Below are positions 1 through 5,214 of a DNA stretch of 5,214 nucleotides, in pieces. The notes beneath the pieces were generated by a model. The model ran no database searches and was not told where the DNA came from. It worked only from the letters and a program-made list of their open reading frames with translations. How positions within the stretch are numbered: the first letter of the stretch is position 1; each line of letters begins with the position of its first letter. The stretch spans positions 1 through 5,214 of the forward strand of contig JBFIJC010000277.1 of NCBI GenBank assembly GCA_041600915.1. Reading direction: 5' to 3'. The position numbers and the translations under genes were made by a program. Source of the DNA: Nitrogeniibacter sp041600915 (lineage in GTDB: Bacteria > Pseudomonadota > Gammaproteobacteria > Burkholderiales > Rhodocyclaceae).

Positions 1-146
1 CGCTTGCCGCCGCCCAGCACGGCGTAGCGCATGGCTTCGTGCAGCCGGTCGGGGGCCAGATCCAGCGGTGGCAGTGCCTTGGCGAGCGCCGTTTCGGTAC
101 GCGCCTGTGTGGCTCGCATCCAGTCGGAAAAATGCGTACCGCTCAT
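1..146 (-). CDS. ispA: Farnesyl diphosphate synthase, N-terminal part (cut by window edge)
   Basis: Only the first 48 codons plus two bases are present; the gene runs off the left edge. The family makes farnesyl diphosphate in the cytoplasm by adding two IPP units to DMAPP. The visible peptide begins MSGTHFSDWM and reaches LHEAMRYAVLGGGK, with the next codon starting CG (probably Arg). That matches the conserved 'MRY..L.GGKR' region near the N-terminus of short-chain trans-prenyltransferases, where Lys and Arg bind the IPP pyrophosphate. The Asp-rich catalytic motifs lie outside the window. The ATG (144-146) overlaps the xseB stop in an ATGA, and no good ribosome binding site precedes it, so translation is probably coupled to xseB. 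The upstream xseB supports ispA over other prenyltransferases such as the octaprenyl synthase. In many proteobacteria dxs follows; that cannot be seen here. Confidence 0.88.
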   Translation of the reverse strand, partial: MSGTHFSDWMRATQARTETALAKALPPLDLAPDRLHEAMRYAVLGGGK

Positions 147-382
147 GACGGATCGTCTGCCGGTGCGATATCGTTGCCTGAGGCTTTGGCCTCCAGGGTT
201 TCGAGGCGGGCTTCGGCGCGGCTCAAGGTGTCCTGACAGTAGCGCAGCAGACCGATGCCTTGCTGGTAGTGATCGAGTGCGTCTTCCAGCGGCAGATCGC
301 GCGATTCCATCGCGGCTACGATCTCTTCGAGCTGGGCGATAGCGTTTTCAAAGCTTTTCGGGGTTTTTGCCTGTTTGGCCAT
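143..382 (-). CDS. xseB: Exodeoxyribonuclease VII small subunit
   Basis: Encodes a 79-residue protein, normal for XseB (about 70-90 residues). The small subunit binds the large subunit XseA to form exonuclease VII, which degrades single-stranded DNA to oligonucleotides in the cytoplasm. The family core is clear: SFENAIAQLEEIVAAMES at about residues 10-27, then LPLEDALDHYQQG (30-42) and a helical stretch to about residue 65 (LSRAEARLETL), giving the usual two-helix hairpin. The last 14 residues are acidic and probably disordered. I chose the ATG at 380-382 because it gives the family-typical MAKQ...SFE start; an upstream in-frame TTG at 404-406 would add eight residues with no support. The ribosome binding site is weak. 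The stop overlaps the ispA start by four bases, so the two form an operon. xseA is not in the window. Confidence 0.93.
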   Translation of the reverse strand: MAKQAKTPKSFENAIAQLEEIVAAMESRDLPLEDALDHYQQGIGLLRYCQDTLSRAEARLETLEAKASGNDIAPADDPS

Positions 383-413
383 GAGACGGCTGCGCGCAAG
401 GATCAAAGGCGGA

Positions 414-443
414 AAAATACCCGAAGGCGGGCACTGCGGTCAA
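414..443 (-). promoter_or_regulatory. Candidate sigma-70 promoter for xseB-ispA
   Basis: Read on the minus strand, TTGACC (443-438) matches five of six -35 consensus bases. An 18-base spacer separates it from TATTTT (419-414), which matches four of six -10 bases. Transcription would start near 407, leaving a leader of about 25 bases before the xseB ATG at 382. The position in a divergent intergenic region fits. This is a by-eye match only; no start-site data are available. Confidence 0.4.
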
Positions 444-456
444 ACCAGCTTTCGAC

Positions 457-462
457 TATAAT
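457..462 (+). promoter_or_regulatory. Candidate -10 element for the Rieske oxygenase gene
   Basis: A perfect TATAAT lies in a locally AT-rich stretch (about 450-495) of an otherwise GC-rich window, 56 bases upstream of the oxygenase ATG. Transcription would start near 469. The -35 position at the usual 17-base spacing (434-439, CTGCGG) is a poor match to TTGACA, and there is no extended -10 TG. The promoter may therefore be weak or need an activator. The candidate -35 sites of the two divergent promoters overlap around 434-443. Confidence 0.45.
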
Positions 463-504
463 TTTCTGTTACCCATTGTTTTATTGGACCTTTTGCGCGT
501 TTTC

Positions 505-511
505 GAGGGAG
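505..511 (+). promoter_or_regulatory. Ribosome binding site of the Rieske oxygenase gene
   Basis: GAGGGAG lies seven bases before the ATG at 519-521. It is a good Shine-Dalgarno match and fixes the start of the oxygenase reading frame. Confidence 0.7.
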
Positions 512-518
512 TTCGCGG

Positions 519-1619
519 ATGTCCGGCATCGCAACGCAACACAGTTTGACCCGGGCGGCGCCCCAGCTGCCGGTGTCGAGCTACTTTGATGAGAAACTGT
601 TCGAGCTTGAAAAGCGCCTGCTTTTTGATGCCGGGCCGGGCTACGTGGGCCATGAACTGATGGTGCCCGCGCTCAATGATTACCGTTCGCTCGAATGGTG
701 CGATCACGCCAGATTGCTGGTGCGCGGGGACGAGGGCTGCTTCGAACTGTCGAATGTCTGCCGCCATCGCCAGGCGATCATGCTCGAAGGCCGGGGCAAT
801 AGCGAGCACATTGTGTGTCCCCTGCATCGCTGGACCTACGACAATCGCGGCACTTTGCTGGGCGCGCCGCACTTTGCCGAGAATCCCTGTCTCAACCTGA
901 ATCGACAGCCGCTCGAAAACTGGCAAGGCCTGCTGTTTCGCGGGCCGCGCTCGGCGGCGACCGACCTGGCGCCGATGACGGTGGCGCCGGCCTTCGATTT
1001 TACGGGCTACAAACTGGATCGCGTCGAGCAGCACGCGTGCAATTACAACTGGAAGACCTTCATCGAGGTGTATCTCGAGGACTATCACGTGGTGCCCTTT
1101 CATCCGGGGCTGGGGCGTTTTGTCGATTGCGATGCGCTGAGCTGGCAGTTTGGTGACTGGTTTTCGGTGCAGCGGGTGGGTGTGACGTCGCTCAAAAAGC
1201 CCGGCACGCCGGCCTATGCGCGCTGGCATCAGGCGGTGCAGGATTACTACGGCGGTGAGGCCCCGCCGCATGGCGCGATCTGGCTGGTGTATTACCCCAA
1301 TGTGATGATCGAGTGGTATCCGCATGTGCTGGTGGTCAGCACCTTGCTACCCACCGATGTGGACAAGACCACCAATGTGGTCGAGTTTTACTACCCGGAA
1401 GAGATCGTCGAGTTCGAGCGCGAGTTTGTCGAGGCTGAGCAGGCGGCCTACATGGAGACCGCCATCGAAGACGACGAGATCGGCGAGCGCATGGATCGCG
1501 GCCGACGGGCGCTCTATAACGCCGGGCGCAATGAGGTGGGGCCGTATCAGTCGCCCTTCGAGGACGGCATGCTGCATTTTCACGAGTTCTACCGCCGCAT
1601 GATGGCCGGCCATCTCTGA
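519..1619 (+). CDS. Rieske [2Fe-2S] non-heme iron oxygenase, alpha-subunit-like; substrate unknown
   Basis: Encodes 366 residues with the two-domain plan of ring-hydroxylating oxygenase alpha subunits. The N-terminal Rieske domain (about 40-145) has C-x-H-x16-C-x2-H, with cluster ligands C81, H83, C100 and H103. The C-terminal catalytic domain (about 165-360) has NWK (177-179), E187, H190 and H195; the histidines fit the mononuclear iron 2-His motif. D318 in IEDDEIGERM is the likely third ligand, by its fixed distance from the RG of the family 'ED...QRG' motif. The position three before the first iron His is Glu (E187), where naphthalene dioxygenase has Asp; the carnitine monooxygenase CntA also has Glu there. 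The usual Gln of 'QRG' is Asp (D326). The catalytic machinery looks intact. Such enzymes use electrons from a separate reductase or ferredoxin, and no partner or beta subunit is encoded nearby. It is a cytoplasmic enzyme transcribed alone. Possible roles include hydroxylation or demethylation of an aromatic or quaternary-amine compound; sequence alone does not decide. Confidence 0.9.
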   Translation: MSGIATQHSLTRAAPQLPVSSYFDEKLFELEKRLLFDAGPGYVGHELMVPALNDYRSLEWCDHARLLVRGDEGCFELSNVCRHRQAIMLEGRGNSEHIVCPLHRWTYDNRGTLLGAPHFAENPCLNLNRQPLENWQGLLFRGPRSAATDLAPMTVAPAFDFTGYKLDRVEQHACNYNWKTFIEVYLEDYHVVPFHPGLGRFVDCDALSWQFGDWFSVQRVGVTSLKKPGTPAYARWHQAVQDYYGGEAPPHGAIWLVYYPNVMIEWYPHVLVVSTLLPTDVDKTTNVVEFYYPEEIVEFEREFVEAEQAAYMETAIEDDEIGERMDRGRRALYNAGRNEVGPYQSPFEDGMLHFHEFYRRMMAGHL

Positions 1620-1636
1620 GGGGGGGCGGGCAGGTG

Positions 1637-1671
1637 AACGACAACGGGGCCGCGATGGCCCCGTTGTCGTT
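1637..1671. terminator. Perfect 15-bp inverted repeat between convergent genes, probable bidirectional terminator
   Basis: The left arm 1637-1651 (AACGACAACGGGGCC) is the exact reverse complement of the right arm 1657-1671, with a five-base loop (GCGAT). It sits 17 bases after the oxygenase stop and 16 bases beyond the ispH stop on the other strand, so it can end both transcripts. Neither side has a proper U tract: there are only two T residues at the end of each arm. It is thus not a textbook intrinsic terminator, although strong GC-rich stems in this position commonly act as one or protect 3' ends. Confidence 0.75.
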
Positions 1672-1687
1672 GGTGCGAGCGGTGCGT

Positions 1688-2620
1688 TTAGCCGACCAGC
1701 GCCTTGGGTAGTGGGAACACCACGTTTTCTTCCGCACCTTCGAGCGTGCGCACCGAGGGGGCGCCCAGGGACTTGAGGCGGTCAATGACGGCCGAGACCA
1801 GCACTTCCGGTGCTGAGGCGCCGGCGGTGACGCCGATGCGGCGCTTGCCGTCCAGCCAGGTCGGGTCGACCGCGTCGGCGTTTTCTACCAGGTACGCATC
1901 CACCCCGCGCAGGGCGGCGACTTCGCGCAGGCGGTTGGAGTTGGAGCTGTTCTGCGAGCCGACCACCAGCACCAGATCAACCTTGGGCGCCATGAATTTG
2001 ACGGCGTCCTGGCGGTTCTGGGTGGCGTAGCAGATATCGTCTTTCTTGGGCCCGACGATGTTCGGGAAGCGCGCACGCAAGGCGTTGACGATGGCCGCGG
2101 CGTCGTCGACCGACAGCGTGGTCTGGGTGACGTAAGCAAGCTGATCGGGATTGCTCACCGCCAGCGTGGCGACGTCTTCGACCGACTCGGCCAGCAGAAT
2201 GCCGTCGTCGACCTGCCCCATGGTGCCTTCCACCTCGGGGTGGCCCTTGTGGCCGATCATGACGATTTCCTTGCCCTGGGCACGCATGCGCGCCACTTCG
2301 ATATGCACCTTGGTGACCAGCGGGCAGGTGGCGTCAAACACGCGCAGGCCGCGGGCCTCGGCCTCGGTGCGTACCGATTGCGGCACGCCGTGGGCGCTGA
2401 AGATCACGGTGTTGCCATCGGGCACTTCATCGAGTTCTTCGACAAAGATCGCACCTTTGGCACGCAGATCATCGACGACGAACTTGTTGTGCACCACTTC
2501 ATGACGCACATAGATCGGCGCGCCGAAGCGGATCAGCGCCTGCTCGACGATTTCGATGGCGCGCTCGACCCCGGCGCAGAAGCCGCGAGGGTTGGCGAGC
2601 AGGATTTCCTTGTCACTCAT
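1688..2620 (-). CDS. ispH: 4-hydroxy-3-methylbut-2-enyl diphosphate reductase
   Basis: Encodes 310 residues, close to the 316 of the E. coli enzyme (LytB). IspH is a cytoplasmic [4Fe-4S] enzyme that reductively removes the hydroxyl of HMBPP to give IPP and DMAPP, the last step of the MEP pathway. The cluster cysteines are C15 (in NPRGFCAGV), C99 (in DATCPLV) and C197 (in DICYAT). Substrate-binding residues are present: H44, H77 (SAHGVP), H127 and E129 (GHKGHPEVEGTMG), the TQTTLS segment (165-170), S225-S226-N227 and S269 (TAGASAP). No key residue is missing. The ATG at 2618-2620 starts 12 bases after the fkpB stop, and its Shine-Dalgarno is weak (GGAA at about 2627-2630). It is the last gene of the ileS-lspA-fkpB-ispH run, ending in TAA just before the shared hairpin. 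Confidence 0.97.
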   Translation of the reverse strand: MSDKEILLANPRGFCAGVERAIEIVEQALIRFGAPIYVRHEVVHNKFVVDDLRAKGAIFVEELDEVPDGNTVIFSAHGVPQSVRTEAEARGLRVFDATCPLVTKVHIEVARMRAQGKEIVMIGHKGHPEVEGTMGQVDDGILLAESVEDVATLAVSNPDQLAYVTQTTLSVDDAAAIVNALRARFPNIVGPKKDDICYATQNRQDAVKFMAPKVDLVLVVGSQNSSNSNRLREVAALRGVDAYLVENADAVDPTWLDGKRRIGVTAGASAPEVLVSAVIDRLKSLGAPSVRTLEGAEENVVFPLPKALVG

Positions 2621-2632
2621 GTCGGTGTTCCG

Positions 2633-3061
2633 TCAGAGGATGCCGATGATCTCGACATCCAGGGTGATGGTCTTGCCGGCCAAGGGGTGGTTGAAATCCA
2701 CCATGGCCTGGGTGTCGTCGATCTCGCGGACCAGGCCCGAGTAGCGCGAGCCGTCGGGTGCGACGAACTCCATGATCGTCATCGCTTCGATGGGCTCGTC
2801 CGGCATGTCCTGCCGGCGCACCTTTTCGACCAGCTCGGGGCGATAGGGGCCAAAGGCCTCCTCGGGCGTCAGCGTGAAGCTGTGGCTACTGCCGTCTTCG
2901 AGGCCGACGAGGCGGGCTTCGAGCTGGGGCATCATTTCGTTGGCGCCCAGCTGCAGTGTGGCCGGCTTGCCTTCGAAGGTGCTGATGACGGGCTGACCGC
3001 TGTCGAGCGAAATGCGGTAGTTGAGCGTGACCAGGCTACTGGCTTGGATGGTGAGCGTCAC
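2633..3061 (-). CDS. fkpB: FKBP-type peptidyl-prolyl cis-trans isomerase, SlyD-like (SlpA)
   Basis: Encodes 142 residues, near the E. coli SlpA/FkpB length. The family catalyses cis-trans isomerisation of prolyl bonds and has chaperone activity in the cytoplasm. The split FKBP domain is seen as an N-terminal part (about 6-72: VTLNYRISLDSGQPV, LQLGANEMMPQLEARLVGLE, then the FTLTPEEAFGPY segment) and a C-terminal strand block (121-138, VDFNHPLAGKTITLDVEI). The insert-in-flap region typical of SlyD-like proteins lies between (about 73-120). There is no His-rich metal-binding tail, which separates it from SlyD. The start codon is GTG (3059-3061), not ATG. It is supported by AGGAG eight bases upstream and by a 4-base GTGA overlap with the lspA stop. 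Its place between lspA and ispH is the conserved one for fkpB. Confidence 0.93.
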   Translation of the reverse strand: MTLTIQASSLVTLNYRISLDSGQPVISTFEGKPATLQLGANEMMPQLEARLVGLEDGSSHSFTLTPEEAFGPYRPELVEKVRRQDMPDEPIEAMTIMEFVAPDGSRYSGLVREIDDTQAMVDFNHPLAGKTITLDVEIIGIL

Positions 3062-3552
3062 GAATGGTTCTCCTGGGGTGGGGTTTGCGCGCCCGGACGG
3101 AACTGTGCCCAGAGCATGAGGGCGACCCCCAGCGTAATGGCCGAGTCGGCCAGATTGAAGGCAGGCCAGCCGTAGCGGCCCACGTGAAAATACAGAAAAT
3201 CGACCACCGCACCGATGTTGAGACGGTCGATGACGTTGCCGATCGCACCGCCGATGATCAGGGCAAAGGCGAAGGGCTGCAGGCGCTCATGCTGGTGCTC
3301 GTACATCAACCGGCCCAGCCACAGGCAGATGATTACCGCCAGGCCGGTAAAGAACCAGCGCTGCCAGCCCGAATGATCGGCCAGAAAGCTGAAGGCCGCG
3401 CCCGGGTTGAAGAGCAGCACCAGATTGAAAAAGCGGGTGACCGGAATCGACTCGCCCGGCACCAGCTGGGCGAGCACGATCTGCTTGGTCAATTGATCAA
3501 GCACCACCACCACAAAGGCAAAAGCCAGCCACAGGCCAAAACGCGGGCGCAT
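3058..3552 (-). CDS. lspA: Lipoprotein signal peptidase (signal peptidase II)
   Basis: Encodes 164 residues, the family's usual size. LspA is an inner-membrane aspartyl protease that removes the signal peptide from diacylglyceryl-modified prolipoproteins before the lipobox Cys. Four hydrophobic segments are visible (about 5-22, 66-81, 93-110 and 132-150). The catalytic pair is D118 (in AVVDF) and D136 (in FNLADSAI). Other conserved residues are D19 (VLDQLTK), N49 (FNPGAAFSFL) and N106/D109 (GGAIGNVIDR). The ATG (3550-3552) is six bases after the ileS stop. Its Shine-Dalgarno TGAGG (3557-3561) contains the ileS TGA, so lspA is expected to be translated in step with ileS. The stop overlaps the fkpB GTG. 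Confidence 0.97.
   Translation of the reverse strand: MRPRFGLWLAFAFVVVVLDQLTKQIVLAQLVPGESIPVTRFFNLVLLFNPGAAFSFLADHSGWQRWFFTGLAVIICLWLGRLMYEHQHERLQPFAFALIIGGAIGNVIDRLNIGAVVDFLYFHVGRYGWPAFNLADSAITLGVALMLWAQFRPGAQTPPQENHS
3070..3074 (-). promoter_or_regulatory. Ribosome binding site deciding the GTG start of fkpB
   Basis: On the minus strand AGGAG lies inside the last codons of lspA, eight bases before the GTG at 3059-3061. It supports this non-ATG start, since the next in-frame ATG is about 42 codons downstream, inside the FKBP domain. Confidence 0.7.
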
Positions 3553-3556
3553 GGGG

Positions 3557-3561
3557 CCTCA
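3557..3561 (-). promoter_or_regulatory. Ribosome binding site of lspA built into the ileS stop codon
   Basis: Minus-strand TGAGG contains the ileS stop TGA (3561-3559) and lies four bases before the lspA ATG. This is a close spacing, and it suggests that a ribosome ending ileS can restart on lspA. Confidence 0.55.
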
Positions 3562-5214
3562 GGCGTGGCTACGGGCTTCGCCGTCGCCATGCAGATTGCT
3601 ATGGCAGCGGTTGCACAGCGCGGGGTGCTCGGCGATTGAACCGACTTCCGGCCGGTAGTGCCAGCAACGCTCGCACTTGGCGTGCTCGGAGGCGACGGCG
3701 TCGACGCGCTGTTCGTCTTCGCTATTGACCGCTTCGAGCGTGGCCGATGAGGTTTGCAGCACCAGGCGCAGATCTTCACCCAGCGAGGCCAGCGCGGCGA
3801 GGCGTTCGGGTGCGGCCTTGACCACCACCTCGGCCTGCAGGGCCGAGCCGATGGCACCGGTGGTGCGCAGGGTTTCGAGCTGTTTCTGCACATCGGTGCG
3901 GGCGGCACGGATGGCTTCCCAGCGGGCGATCAGTGCGGCTTCGTCGGCTTGCTCGGGCAGAACATGCAAGGTGTGCAGCATCACGCTGTCGTCCTCCCCG
4001 CCGCCGATCAGCGCCCAGACTTCTTCGGCGGTGAAGGACAGGATGGGCGCCATCAGCTTGACCAGCGTCTGGGTGATATGCCAGAGCGTGGTTTGCGCTG
4101 CGCGACGGGCCGGCGAATTTTCGGCCGTGGTGTAGAGGCGGTCCTTGAGGATGTCGAGGTAGAAGGCGCCGAGCTCTTCGGAGCAGAAGATCTGCAGCGC
4201 CTGCACCACACGGTGGAACTCGAACTTGGCGCTGTCGGCCTCGGCCTGCGCGGCCATCTGGCGGGTGAAGGCCAGCGCGTAGCGGTCGATGTCCAGCCAC
4301 TGCTCGACCGGCACGCCGTCTTTGTTGATGTCGAAGTCAGCGGTGTTGGCGAGCAGGAAGCGCAAGGTGTTGCGCACGCGGCGATAGACTTCGACCACGC
4401 GATCGAGAATCTCTTTGGAGATGGACAACTCGCCCGAGTAGTCGGTGCTGGCGACCCACAGGCGCAGGATCTCGGCGCCGAGCTTGTCGGAGACTTCTTG
4501 CGGCACGACCACGTTGCCGACCGACTTGCTCATCTTGTGGCCCTTGCCGTCAACGGCAAAGCCGTGGGTCAGCAGGCCCAGATAGGGCGGGTGACCATCG
4601 ATGGCGCAGCCGGTGAGCAGCGACGAATGGAACCAGCCGCGATGCTGGTCAGAGCCTTCCAGATACAGATCGGCACGCGGGCCGGCGGCGTGGCCGTCGG
4701 GGTGCGAGCCGCGCAGCACATGCCAGTGCGTGGTGCCGGAGTCGAACCACACGTCGAGCGTGTCGCTGATCTTGGTGTATTGGGTCGCCTCGTCGCCGAG
4801 CAGCTCGGTGGCGTCGAGCTTGAACCAGGCTTCGATGCCTTCTTGCTCAACGCGCTGCGCGACCAGATCCATCAGTTCGACCGTGCGCGGATGCAGCTCG
4901 CCGGTCTCTTTATGCAAAAAGAAGGGAATCGGCACGCCCCAGTTGCGCTGGCGCGAGATGCACCAGTCGGGCCGATTGGCGATCATGGCGTGCAGGCGCG
5001 ACTGGCCCCAGGCGGGGTAGAAGCGGGTGTCGTCCACGCCCTTGAGCGCGCGCTCGCGCAGAGTGGTGCCGTCGGCCACCTGGCGGTCCATGCCGACAAA
5101 CCACTGCGCCGTGGCGCGGTAGATGACGGGCGTTTTATGGCGCCAGCAGTGCATGTAGCTGTGGGTGATCTTCTGGTGGGCGAGCAGGCAGCCGACTTCC
5201 TCGATCTTGGCGAC
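3559..5214 (-). CDS. ileS: Isoleucyl-tRNA synthetase, C-terminal 551 residues (cut by window edge)
   Basis: The reading frame is open to the right edge; the first visible residues are VAKIEEVGCLLAHQ, leading into SYMHCWRHKTPVIYRATAQW. About 380 N-terminal residues are missing if it is near the E. coli length of 938, including HIGH and most of the CP1 editing domain. The enzyme charges tRNA-Ile with isoleucine in the cytoplasm and edits valine. Counting from the edge, the landmarks are DWCISRQRNWG (83-93), DVWFDSG (154-160), YLEGSDQHRGWFHSSL (184-199), the ATP-binding KMSKS loop (227-231; bases 4522-4536), an anticodon-binding helical domain (about 270-420) and a C-terminal zinc finger. The finger cysteines (514, 517, 534, 537) have the same 3-17-3 spacing as the E. 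coli zinc site. The zinc finger marks the bacterial ileS1 type rather than the mupirocin-resistant ileS2 type. It is followed after six bases by lspA. The true start and promoter lie outside the window. Confidence 0.97.
   Translation of the reverse strand, partial: VAKIEEVGCLLAHQKITHSYMHCWRHKTPVIYRATAQWFVGMDRQVADGTTLRERALKGVDDTRFYPAWGQSRLHAMIANRPDWCISRQRNWGVPIPFFLHKETGELHPRTVELMDLVAQRVEQEGIEAWFKLDATELLGDEATQYTKISDTLDVWFDSGTTHWHVLRGSHPDGHAAGPRADLYLEGSDQHRGWFHSSLLTGCAIDGHPPYLGLLTHGFAVDGKGHKMSKSVGNVVVPQEVSDKLGAEILRLWVASTDYSGELSISKEILDRVVEVYRRVRNTLRFLLANTADFDINKDGVPVEQWLDIDRYALAFTRQMAAQAEADSAKFEFHRVVQALQIFCSEELGAFYLDILKDRLYTTAENSPARRAAQTTLWHITQTLVKLMAPILSFTAEEVWALIGGGEDDSVMLHTLHVLPEQADEAALIARWEAIRAARTDVQKQLETLRTTGAIGSALQAEVVVKAAPERLAALASLGEDLRLVLQTSSATLEAVNSEDEQRVDAVASEHAKCERCWHYRPEVGSIAEHPALCNRCHSNLHGDGEARSHA

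Larger units (their letters stand above)
383..518. other. Divergent intergenic region between xseB and the Rieske oxygenase gene
   Basis: The 136 bases separate two divergent starts. The right half (about 450-495) is distinctly AT-rich against the surrounding GC-rich DNA. It holds the two promoter candidates listed separately. I see no clear operator palindrome, riboswitch or small open frame in it. Confidence 0.6.

Noticed and set aside
383..406. Upstream TTG start for xseB at 404-406
   Set aside because: It adds eight residues (starting with a TTG-encoded Met) that do not fit the family's N-terminus. The candidate promoter start near 407 would leave no leader. The ATG at 380-382 is preferred.
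420..431. Small hairpin CCCGAAGGCGGG in the intergenic region
   Set aside because: The stem is only four base pairs. It is expected by chance in GC-rich DNA and has no U tract or clear role.
456..1325. Long open frame (289 codons) on the minus strand across the oxygenase gene
   Set aside because: It is antisense to a well-supported gene with full metal-binding motifs. The predicted protein is rich in Arg, His and Ala with no recognisable domain, as expected for a shadow frame in GC-rich DNA.
519..1619. Reading the oxygenase as part of an aromatic degradation operon
   Set aside because: No dehydrogenase, ferredoxin, reductase, beta subunit or transporter is encoded nearby, and both neighbours are housekeeping genes on the opposite strand.
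1336..1785. Minus-strand open frame spanning the 3' end of the oxygenase gene, the hairpin and the end of ispH
   Set aside because: The product is Arg/Pro/Ser-rich, it reads through the inverted repeat, and it conflicts with two real genes.
2240..3175. Long open frame (311 codons) on the plus strand across ispH, fkpB and lspA
   Set aside because: It runs antisense through three confident genes. Its peptide is Asp/Gly/His/Ala-rich low-information sequence, it matches no family I know, and no ribosome binding site was evident.
3064..3639. Plus-strand open frame of 191 codons opposite lspA
   Set aside because: It is a mirror of the hydrophobic lspA codons, giving a hydrophilic Gln/His-rich product. 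It has no independent support.

Overview
This window looks like chromosomal housekeeping DNA from a GC-rich Betaproteobacterium. The gene content and protein style suggest the Rhodocyclales/Azoarcus-Thauera area, but that placement is an inference from familiarity and no search was run. I see no mobile element, CRISPR array, tRNA or rRNA, and no sign of recent transfer.

Layout. The left end (1-382, minus strand) holds the 5' part of ispA (farnesyl diphosphate synthase) preceded by xseB (exonuclease VII small subunit), joined by a 4-base ATGA overlap. A 136-base divergent intergenic region (383-518) carries a candidate promoter in each direction. Next comes a plus-strand gene (519-1619) for a Rieske-type non-heme iron oxygenase with complete metal-binding motifs and no electron-transfer partner in view. 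It converges on ispH, and the 68-base gap between them contains a perfect 15-bp inverted repeat, probably a shared terminator. The right part (1688-5214, minus strand) is a compact gene run transcribed right to left: ileS (3' portion, cut by the window edge), lspA, fkpB and ispH. Gaps within it range from a 4-base overlap to 12 bases.

How the genes relate. ileS-lspA-fkpB-ispH is a classic proteobacterial operon (isoleucyl-tRNA synthetase, prolipoprotein signal peptidase, SlyD-like peptidyl-prolyl isomerase, last enzyme of the MEP isoprenoid pathway). xseB-ispA is the start of another classic cluster, usually followed by dxs. IspH supplies IPP and DMAPP, which IspA condenses to farnesyl diphosphate, so two isoprenoid loci flank the Rieske oxygenase gene. 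The oxygenase is the only gene here whose function is not clear from sequence, and it is the best target for a second look. I did not find convincing evidence of an undescribed multi-gene system.
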